Below are positions 57,701 to 64,000 of a stretch of 64,000 nt of DNA, one piece after another (the first letter of the stretch is position 1; each line of letters starts with the position of its first letter). Location: assembly GCF_006716235.1 (NCBI RefSeq), contig NZ_VFOR01000001.1, positions 806,001 to 870,000 of the forward strand. The letters run 5' to 3'. Below the pieces are notes generated by a model that was not told the DNA's origin, searched no databases, and worked only from the letters and a program-made list of their open reading frames with translations. The DNA comes from Propioniferax innocua. Lineage in GTDB: Bacteria; Actinomycetota; Actinomycetes; Propionibacteriales; Propionibacteriaceae. Both the position numbers and the translations under genes were made by a program.

Positions 57701-58978
57701 ATGGAACAGATCGGGCGGTATCGGGTGGAACGGCGGATCGGCGCCGGTTCCTTCGCGACCGTCTGGTTGGCCACCGCGCCGTCCACCGGCCGCGCCGTGG
57801 CAGTCAAGGTGTTGGCGGAGAACTGGACCGACGACACCGACGTGCGCCACCGCTTCCTCAACGAGGCCCGCATCATGCGCGGCATCCAGAACCCACGGGT
57901 CGTCGGCGTCCACGACATCGGTACGCACGGCCAGCAGCCCTATTTCGTCATGGATTACTGCGACGCGGGCTCACTTCAGAAGGTGCGCAGCACCTCCATG
58001 CACCCCGGCGCGAAACTGCGTCTGTGCGCCGACGCCTGCCGCGCTGTCGCCGTGCTGCACTCCCATCACGTGGTCCACCGCGACGTGACACCGAGCAACC
58101 TGCTGCTCCACAAGGGCTCGGGAAACCATCTGGAGGTCCGACTCGCCGACCTGGGAGTCGCCAAGGACCTCAGGGAACGCGCCGGGCAGACGATGGCCGC
58201 CGGTACGCCCGCGTTCATGGCTCCGGAACAGGCACGTGGAGACGCGTCGATCGGCCCCCACTGCGATGTGTACTCGTTGGCCGCCATGACGTACACGGTG
58301 TTGTCGTCACGCGTGCCGTTTCCGCGTCAGACGATGCTGCAACTCGTACAGCGCCCCGAACATGTGCGTCCCGGGCCGATCGCCGAATCCATCGGGGCAC
58401 CCGCCGAACTGGATTCCCTGCTCAACGCGGGCCTCAGCATCGATCCGCAGAACCGCCCGCCCGACGCGACCACCTTGGCCGACGCCTTGGACGCCATGGC
58501 CACGCAGATGGGCACCCCCGCCGGGCCGGTGCCGGCGTCGGCACGCACCACGCGTCCCCACCGCAGCGAGATCACCCCCGTGGTGCCCCTGCGACGTGAC
58601 CGTCTGGCCGGGCTCCTCGATTCTCCGCCCTCACCGACCGCGCCACCGGCGCAAGCAGCCGGCTCCGGATGGAGCACCTCCCCACAGGCGGGAACGATGC
58701 ATGCCGCTCCCCCGGGCTCACGTGGACCGGCGGCGCTGCGGCCCTCCGAATTCACCGAAGCGGCCTTTCTTCCCTCGGCGCCGGTGCCGGCACAGGGGCC
58801 GGAACAGACGGTCGCGCCCACCACCGGCAGCGCCCCCTCCGGCTGGGAGTTGACACCCGACGCATCGACGTCCGGTCGTGAGCCCTTCCCCCGCTGGCTC
58901 ATCATCCTGTGGGCGAGCATCGGCGGTCTGACGCTGCTCGCCATCGTGCTCGCGATCTACATCGCGGTCACCCAGTGA
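57701..58978 (+). CDS. Membrane-anchored Ser/Thr protein kinase (PknB-like catalytic domain)
   Basis: The 425-residue protein has a Hanks-type kinase domain (about 1-265): glycine loop RIGAGSFATVW, Lys36 in VAVKVLAENW, the catalytic HRDVTPSN (126-133, normally HRDLKPSN or HRDVKPxN), and DLG (150-152) in place of DFG. A Pro/Ala-rich linker (about 270-395) leads to one membrane segment at the C-terminus with only a few residues outside. The catalytic loop lacks the usual Lys after HRDV (Thr instead), so activity may be low or altered. ATG 57701 is 7 nt after CACAAT; ATG 57692 is an alternative. Confidence 0.88.
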   Translation: MEQIGRYRVERRIGAGSFATVWLATAPSTGRAVAVKVLAENWTDDTDVRHRFLNEARIMRGIQNPRVVGVHDIGTHGQQPYFVMDYCDAGSLQKVRSTSMHPGAKLRLCADACRAVAVLHSHHVVHRDVTPSNLLLHKGSGNHLEVRLADLGVAKDLRERAGQTMAAGTPAFMAPEQARGDASIGPHCDVYSLAAMTYTVLSSRVPFPRQTMLQLVQRPEHVRPGPIAESIGAPAELDSLLNAGLSIDPQNRPPDATTLADALDAMATQMGTPAGPVPASARTTRPHRSEITPVVPLRRDRLAGLLDSPPSPTAPPAQAAGSGWSTSPQAGTMHAAPPGSRGPAALRPSEFTEAAFLPSAPVPAQGPEQTVAPTTGSAPSGWELTPDASTSGREPFPRWLIILWASIGGLTLLAIVLAIYIAVTQ

Positions 58979-59148
58979 CGTGCGCAACCCCGTGGACTTG
59001 CACTGACCGGGCATCGTTCACGGCAAGGCCCTGACCACTTGGGCCACGCGAGCCCTCGGCACGCTTGCCACAGGCATGAAAGCCGGAATGTTCCGCTGTT
59101 GTGCGCAGAGCCCGGACAAAAGCCCCAACCGTGTGTCACCTTGGCCCG
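58979..59148 (+). other. Intergenic DNA before the toxin gene
   Basis: About 170 bases with no gene. The toxin frame is open from 59101, so an earlier start within this stretch is possible. No terminator or operator was recognised. Confidence 0.4.
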
Positions 59149-59772
59149 GTGCCACCGAACACCAAGGTGATCAAGGGAGCCTCCGGGTTCATCGTCAAAC
59201 ACTGCGGGCAGTTCTTCCGCGTCCCCAGAAAACTCATCAAACACGGCGACACCGCCGACGACGTCGCACGACGCCTCGCCAACAGCGGCCGCGGCCTGGA
59301 CCAACTCAAGAAGCTCAAGAGCCCCCGCAGGCACCTCCTGGGCCCAACACCAGGGAAACTCGACCCCACCGGCCAACACGTCTGGCGCCGCATGGCCCGC
59401 AACGGCGACCTCGTCGACGGCGACGGCCTCCCCTTGGACCTCGACGACTTCGGTGGCCGCGACTCACTCCGCGACCTCACCAAGCAGGACCTCAAACGAA
59501 TCTACGTAATGGGCGAAGACGGGCCCATCCAACTGAAGAAATGCGACATGGGTCACATCGAAGGTGCGGTGGAATTCTGGATCGACCGAGGCCACCGCAT
59601 GAGCCCCGACGCACGCAAACAATGGATGCTCGACCTCGAACCCCCACCCCCGGGCAAGAACTACCAATTCACCCCCAGCAGCCTGAACCGCTCCGCCGGC
59701 GGCCGCAACCCCCACCGCTACCGTGACGTCGACCCCACCGTCCATGCTGCCGACGTTCCCGGCTGGCCCTGA
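59149..59772 (+). CDS. Probable GH-E-like (HNH/Endo VII fold) nuclease toxin, free-standing
   Basis: From GTG 59149 the product has 207 residues. The C-terminal part holds CDMGHIEGAVEFWIDRG (Gly-His motif), SPDARKQWMLD, and YQFTPSSLNRSAGGR. These resemble the nuclease domains at the tips of actinobacterial polymorphic toxins (DMGH..DAV.WW, then NRS.GA). The N-terminal 90 or so residues are basic and of unknown fold. There is no signal peptide, WXG/LXG, PAAR or RHS trafficking domain. Codons are strongly skewed to C-ending and CAA/CCC forms compared with neighbours. Starts at 59101 or 59131 are alternatives. The next gene follows after 16 bp. Confidence 0.55.
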   Translation: MPPNTKVIKGASGFIVKHCGQFFRVPRKLIKHGDTADDVARRLANSGRGLDQLKKLKSPRRHLLGPTPGKLDPTGQHVWRRMARNGDLVDGDGLPLDLDDFGGRDSLRDLTKQDLKRIYVMGEDGPIQLKKCDMGHIEGAVEFWIDRGHRMSPDARKQWMLDLEPPPPGKNYQFTPSSLNRSAGGRNPHRYRDVDPTVHAADVPGWP

Positions 59773-59788
59773 CCAACAAGGAGATCCC

Positions 59789-60634
59789 ATGACCCCCGAC
59801 GAATTCCTCAAGAGCATGAAAGCAGCCCGCAAAGACCTGGAAGCTGCCGAGGACGCCCGGGACACCGCCACCCTGACCACGATGTACCAACACATCCGCG
59901 CCGCCATGCCCCCCGACCTCCCCAAAATCAACTTCCAAGCCATCTCATACACCGCCGTCACACGCCTCCTCGAAGCCGAAGCCTGGGACGAAGCAGCCCA
60001 CTGGCTGGTCAAGTTCGAACAGGGCTACGGGCCCGACTTCTACGACGTCGAGTTCGCCCACGCCGTCCTCGAATGGCACACCGGCAACCCCACCCACGGC
60101 AAAACCCTCCTCCAACAGGTCTACCGCACCCACGGAACCCTCCCCTTCCGCGGCTTCGAACGCTACCTCGCCATCGCCCGCGACAACGCCAACGCCCTCC
60201 CACCCCACACCGACACCGACGACACCCTCGACATCGACCACCCCCTCATCCAAGACCTCACCAACCGCATCAACACCGCCATGGACAACGAGCACTACAC
60301 CGACGCCATCGAACTGTGCCGCCAAGCCCTCCACCACCTCGACGACCCCGCCACCACCGACGGCCCCATGTGGTTCCTCGCCACCGCCGGCGAGGCCTAC
60401 TTCGCCCAAGGCGACTACCAACGCGCCCACGACGCCTTCGACGCCGCCCACCGCGCCCAAGGCGGCCACACCAACCCCCTGGTCCTCCTACGCCTGGGCG
60501 AATGCCACATCGAACACGGCAACACCGACACCGGCATCGAACACCTCATCGCCGCCCACATCGCCGACCCCACAGCCCTCGAACACGCCGAACCCCACCA
60601 CCTCGAACCCCTCCACCAACGCGGACTCCCCTGA
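59789..60634 (+). CDS. TPR-like protein, probable immunity or antitoxin partner
   Basis: The 281-residue all-helical protein has at least three TPR-like pairs: WDEAAHWLVKFEQGYGPDFYDVEFAHAVLEWHTG, HYTDAIELCRQALHHLDDP and GEAYFAQGDYQRAHDAFDAAHRAQGG...LLRLGECHIEHGNTDTGIEHLIAAH. It is cytosolic with no signal. AAGGAG is 5 nt before the ATG. Position directly after the nuclease gene, co-orientation and the same unusual codon choice suggest that it neutralises the toxin; this is inference from context. Confidence 0.6.
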   Translation: MTPDEFLKSMKAARKDLEAAEDARDTATLTTMYQHIRAAMPPDLPKINFQAISYTAVTRLLEAEAWDEAAHWLVKFEQGYGPDFYDVEFAHAVLEWHTGNPTHGKTLLQQVYRTHGTLPFRGFERYLAIARDNANALPPHTDTDDTLDIDHPLIQDLTNRINTAMDNEHYTDAIELCRQALHHLDDPATTDGPMWFLATAGEAYFAQGDYQRAHDAFDAAHRAQGGHTNPLVLLRLGECHIEHGNTDTGIEHLIAAHIADPTALEHAEPHHLEPLHQRGLP

Positions 60635-60664
60635 CCACACAACAGGCGGCGGTGGCACGATGGG

Positions 60665-62464
60665 TCATTTCCTTCCGGTGACCGCCCACTTGCGGATGAG
60701 GTCGATCCGCTGTTGGAGGGTGTCCTCGTCGGCGGCTGCGCTGGGAGGTCCACCGGTGGCCGAGCGCAGTTCATTGTGGATGACACCGTGGGGCTGGTCG
60801 GTGCGGTGATGCCATGCCCCCACCAGGGAGTTGAGCTCCTTGCGCATCGCTCGCAGACGTTGATGCGTGGCCTGGCTCCTGGCCGGCCCGGCCGCGTCCC
60901 CCTCGGCCTGGGCGCGTTCCTCGGCCCGTGACAGATGCTGGGCCTGGCGTCGCTGCAGGAGATCACGCACCTGCTCGGGTTCGAGCAGCCCCGGCAGCCC
61001 GAGATAATCCCGCTCCTCCTCGGAGCCGGCCATCGCCTGCAGCCCGAACTCGCCGCCGTCGTAGAGGATCTTCTCGAAGTCGGCCTCAGAGGCCAGCGCG
61101 GTGAACTCTCCCTCTTCGGGGTCGACGTCCTCGGTGCTCTGGGTCCGCTCGGCCAGTTCCAGTAGCTGGGCCTCGTCGGCGTCCTTGGGCGCCTTCAGCA
61201 CATGGTCACGAGTCTCCTCCATGGCGGACGCATGCTGCAGCAACCGGCTGACGCTCGGCACGAACACCGATGCGGTCTCCCCCTTGCTCCGGGCACGCAC
61301 GAAACGACCCACCGCCTGGGCGAAGAACAATGGTGTCAACGTGTTGGTGGCGTAGACCCCCACCGACAGGCGCGGCACATCGACGCCCTCGGACACCATG
61401 CGCACAGCGACCATCCACCTGCTGGTTCCGGAGCTGAACTCCTCGATGCGCTCGCTCGAGCCCTCCTCGTCCGAGAGCACGACCGTCGGTTTCTCCCCGC
61501 ACAGGTGCTCGAGCAGACGCGCGTAGGCCCGTGCCTTCTCCTGATCGGAGGCGATGACAAGCCCTCCGGCGTCGGCAATATGATTGCGCACCTCGGACAG
61601 CCGTGTGTCGGCCGCCTGCAGCACCTGGGGAATCCATGCACCGTTCGGGTCAAGTGCGGTACGCAGCGCCTGCGACTCCAGATCCTTGGTGAGGGGGGTC
61701 CCCAGCCGTGCCGCCACCTCGTCCCCCGCCCGCGTCCGCCAATGCATGTCGCCGGAATAGGCCATGAACAACACCGGACGGACGATGCCGTCGGCCAAGG
61801 CCTCGCCGTAACCGTAGGCGTAGTCCGCGGCCGAACGGGATCCCCCTCGGCCGTCGGGCTCGTAGCGCACGAAGGGAATCGGATTGGCGTCGGAGCGGAA
61901 AGGGGTACCGGTCAACGCCAGCCGACGCGTGGCCGGTTCGAACGCCTCCCGCACGCCCTCACCCCAGCTCAGGGCATCACCGGCGTGGTGAACCTCGTCG
62001 AGGATCACCAACGTCTTCGACTGTTCCACACGCACCCGCAGACCATTGGGGTTGGTGGCCACACCGGCATAGGTCAACGCGAAACCGTTGAACTCGGGCG
62101 CCAGAGCGCCCTGTTTGACGGTGTAGGTCGGGTCCAGCGAGATACCCACGCGGGAACCGGCGTTGGCCCATTGAGTCTTGAGATGCTCGGTGGGGGCCAC
62201 CACCACGATCCGTTCCACCACGCGACGCTCCAACAGGTCGGCTGCGAGCGTCAGAGCGAAGGAGGTCTTGCCCGCGCCGGGCGTGGCGACGGTCAGGAAG
62301 TCCTTGGGCTCACGCGAGCGGTACTCGGCAAGGGCCGCGGCCTGCCAGGCACGCAGCGTCCGGACCGTCCCCCACGCAGCCTTCTGCGGGTACGCCGGGG
62401 AGAGTCCCTTGGCCCGCAGGTCAGGGACCGCACCTTGCTCGAAGAGATCGGGGGCCTCACTCAC
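60665..62464 (-). CDS. SF2 DEAD/DEAH-box helicase
   Basis: The 599-residue protein has Walker A in VATPGAGKTSFALTLAADLLE, motif Ia VVVAPTEHLKTQWANAG, motif II VILDEVHHAGDALSWGEG, motif III RLALTGTPFRSD, and motif VI around FAQAVGRFVRARSKGETASVFVPS. A charged C-terminal region (about 430-599) has no recognised domain. This type of orphan helicase is widespread in actinobacteria. GTG 62464 lies 7 nt after TACCAT. It is convergent with the TPR gene, 30 bp apart; a functional link to the toxin pair is not shown. Confidence 0.87.
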   Translation of the reverse strand: MSEAPDLFEQGAVPDLRAKGLSPAYPQKAAWGTVRTLRAWQAAALAEYRSREPKDFLTVATPGAGKTSFALTLAADLLERRVVERIVVVAPTEHLKTQWANAGSRVGISLDPTYTVKQGALAPEFNGFALTYAGVATNPNGLRVRVEQSKTLVILDEVHHAGDALSWGEGVREAFEPATRRLALTGTPFRSDANPIPFVRYEPDGRGGSRSAADYAYGYGEALADGIVRPVLFMAYSGDMHWRTRAGDEVAARLGTPLTKDLESQALRTALDPNGAWIPQVLQAADTRLSEVRNHIADAGGLVIASDQEKARAYARLLEHLCGEKPTVVLSDEEGSSERIEEFSSGTSRWMVAVRMVSEGVDVPRLSVGVYATNTLTPLFFAQAVGRFVRARSKGETASVFVPSVSRLLQHASAMEETRDHVLKAPKDADEAQLLELAERTQSTEDVDPEEGEFTALASEADFEKILYDGGEFGLQAMAGSEEERDYLGLPGLLEPEQVRDLLQRRQAQHLSRAEERAQAEGDAAGPARSQATHQRLRAMRKELNSLVGAWHHRTDQPHGVIHNELRSATGGPPSAAADEDTLQQRIDLIRKWAVTGRK

Positions 62465-62471
62465 CGGGCCG

Positions 62472-62477
62472 ATGGTA
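62472..62477 (-). promoter_or_regulatory. -10 hexamer TACCAT of the helicase gene
   Basis: TACCAT ends 7 nt before GTG 62464 on the minus strand; it decides the GTG start against longer open frames. Confidence 0.5.
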
Positions 62478-62642
62478 GCCGTTCGAGCAGGGCTCCGGTG
62501 CTGGCGCACGGATCGGAGGCGATGGAACAGCCCACTGCGACATGAACACAAGATGTTTGATCTCTCATGTTCGCTGTGTTTATATGACCGCATTCGACAG
62601 AATCGTCAATCCATCCTCGGACGAGCCACATGGGAGTGCACC

Positions 62643-64000
62643 ATGCCCGACAACCCATCGCGTCTTCTGAAACTCCTTGCAGCCGTGGCCGCCACGATCA
62701 TGACCGGCACCCTGGCCTCCCCGGCATTTGCTGCTCCCACCGTGTCCCCCACCCCGACACCGACCGTGGCCGAAACCCCATCCGCGGAAGAATCAGGAGC
62801 GGGGGAATCCGGAGCTGACCTGGATCCCGAGACCGACGACGGCCGGTACGACCCTCCCACCGAGGATGAGCTGGAACAGGCCCCCGATGCGACACCAGAA
62901 CCGGTGGATCCCTCCGACATCCCTGTTGTGGACATCGAACCGCACGCGATCGCCCCGGCCTGCCCGAACGTGACGTTCGGAGTGGCCGGCGCATCATTCA
63001 CCGATGGCTGGAACCCCGACGGCCGCATCTCCAACGATGGCGATGGCATCGAGGGCACCTATATGCACGAACGCAACGCGATCAGCACCTCGTGGGCGCA
63101 CTACACCACACGCGATCCGTATCTCTTCCTCGATGGTGGCTGGGCCAAGGGCGGCAGCACGGTGGGTGATCTGGCGAACAAGATCCGCCCCCACATGTAT
63201 CGCTCGGGCAGCTACGTGGTGATCTTCGCTGGAACCAACGACCAACTCCGGGGTGTCAGCGCCGAACGCTCGATGCAGCACATGGCCACCCTCGTCGAGA
63301 ACACCGGCGTGGCCAAGAACCGCATCCTGCTGGTGACCCTTCCGCCGATCCGGCACCTGGAACAGCGCGTCATCACCTACAACGAACACCTCGCCGAGTT
63401 CGGACGCCGCAACGGCATCCGTGTGCTCGATGTGCACACGATGAACGCCAATGGAGCCCACTGGCGTGACGGACACACCTATGACGGCATCCACTTCAAC
63501 CTTCCACAGGCGAAGGCCGTAGGCGATTCCATCGCCCACACCCTCAACGACATGACCGGTTGCGTCCGCAGCGACTTCGGCGCCGAAGCCGCTCGTGCGC
63601 AGCTGGGTGCAGCGCGGACCGGGATCCACGTGGGTCTGCGCGATCACGGCAAGTTCCAGCACTTCGACATCGGCTCGGTGTACGTCTCGAACGTGAGCCC
63701 CTCCACCTCGGTCCGCGGCGCGATCCGCGACGAGTGGGCGCGCATGGGCTGGGAGAACGGCTATCCCGGGTACCCGATCGAACCTGAACGGTGTGGTTTC
63801 GTGCGTGGTGGCTGCTACAGCGTCTTCGAGCGTTCCTCCATCTACTGGTCACCCGCCACCGGTGCGGTCGAGATCAACGGTGCCACCCGTGATCACTGGG
63901 GCCGGCTCGGCTGGGAGCGCGGATGGTTGGGCTACCCGACCCGCACCAAATACTGTGGCCTCATCCGCGGTGGATGCCTGCAGCGCTTCGAGGGCGGCGT
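62643..64000 (+). CDS. Secreted SGNH hydrolase with LGFP repeats (3' end outside window)
   Basis: At least 452 residues are encoded. A Sec signal (LLKLLAAVAATIMTGTLASP, cleavage likely after AFA at 30) is followed by a Pro/Glu-rich linker. The SGNH domain has Ser118 in GASFTDG (block I), Gly-Thr-Asn199-Asp in IFAGTNDQL (block III) and Asp281/His284 in YDGIHFN (block V). From about residue 350 LGFP repeats appear: WARMGWENGYPGYP, YWSPATGAVEING, WGRLGWERGWLGYP. The protein is probably a cell-wall-bound esterase or acyltransferase acting on envelope glycans. GGGAG precedes the ATG. Confidence 0.85.
   Translation, partial: MPDNPSRLLKLLAAVAATIMTGTLASPAFAAPTVSPTPTPTVAETPSAEESGAGESGADLDPETDDGRYDPPTEDELEQAPDATPEPVDPSDIPVVDIEPHAIAPACPNVTFGVAGASFTDGWNPDGRISNDGDGIEGTYMHERNAISTSWAHYTTRDPYLFLDGGWAKGGSTVGDLANKIRPHMYRSGSYVVIFAGTNDQLRGVSAERSMQHMATLVENTGVAKNRILLVTLPPIRHLEQRVITYNEHLAEFGRRNGIRVLDVHTMNANGAHWRDGHTYDGIHFNLPQAKAVGDSIAHTLNDMTGCVRSDFGAEAARAQLGAARTGIHVGLRDHGKFQHFDIGSVYVSNVSPSTSVRGAIRDEWARMGWENGYPGYPIEPERCGFVRGGCYSVFERSSIYWSPATGAVEINGATRDHWGRLGWERGWLGYPTRTKYCGLIRGGCLQRFEGG

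Noticed and set aside
57701-60634. Kinase, toxin and TPR genes considered as one operon/defence system
   Set aside because: A gap of about 170 bases and a sharp change in codon use separate the kinase from the pair, and the kinase has its own leaderless start.
60665-62464. Helicase considered as part of an anti-phage system with the toxin pair
   Set aside because: It is convergent, has normal codon use and is a common stand-alone actinobacterial gene; adjacency alone is not evidence.

Overview
The window looks like a chromosomal segment of a high-GC, mycothiol-type actinobacterium (Actinomycetota). Supporting signs are: strong GC bias in the third codon position; MurT/GatD lipid II amidation; a mycothiol-dependent isomerase family protein; DUF2017 next to clpS; DUF3618; a DUF2510-RDD membrane protein; and a single-anchor SdhCAB. 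The order glbO, aglA-type glucosidase, acyl-CoA thioesterase, ettA, then an ssb paralogue recalls, from memory, the Rv2470-Rv2478c neighbourhood of Mycobacterium tuberculosis. I cannot name the genus. Ectoine/hydroxyectoine synthesis plus a BCCT carrier suggests salt or drought exposure.

Layout. 1-2320: 3' end of dihydroorotase, truncated haemoglobin and a GH13 glucosidase, translationally coupled. 2407-6328: membrane-anchored zinc peptidase, then a thioesterase/acyl-CoA ligase operon. 6519-9769: MarR regulator coupled to a fused FAD/Fe-S D-lactate-type dehydrogenase. 9814-15080: ettA, then ectABC and ectD. 15114-20514: NRAMP-type transporter, tautomerase, SSB paralogue, MFS carrier, a PfkB remnant and a PrsW-type protease. 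20527-23332: oligoribonuclease, tRNA-Arg, BCCT carrier, tRNA-His. 23421-24947: MarR operon with a frame-shifted membrane protein, then a macrodomain protein. 25010-35231: HpcH aldolase, sdhCAB, a Tat phosphoesterase, PrpE, and MurT/GatD.

37280-42619 follows a tRNA-Lys and is the most disturbed stretch. It holds a truncated MFS gene fused in frame to a small HTH gene, TetR and HxlR regulators with clear operators, a methyltransferase split by a frameshift, a CPBP protease with an in-frame stop, and an ATPase fragment. 42620-58978 returns to housekeeping genes: GroES-like/DUF3618, peroxiredoxin, tRNA-Leu, folA-thyA, rdgB-rph, MBL hydrolase-murI, DUF2017-clpS, pncB, DUF368 transporter, malQ, RDD protein and a Ser/Thr kinase. 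A divergent LysR/SDR pair interrupts the rph...murI block. 59149-60634 is a free-standing GH-E-like nuclease toxin with a TPR-like partner. It is followed by an SF2 helicase and a secreted SGNH/LGFP-repeat protein that runs off the end.

Three things stand out. First, at least a dozen genes have a TANNNT or CANNNT -10 hexamer exactly 6-8 nt before the start codon, implying widespread leaderless transcription. Second, several perfect palindromic operators sit on promoters. Third, there is the orphan toxin/TPR module. Everything here was read by eye; no database searches were run.
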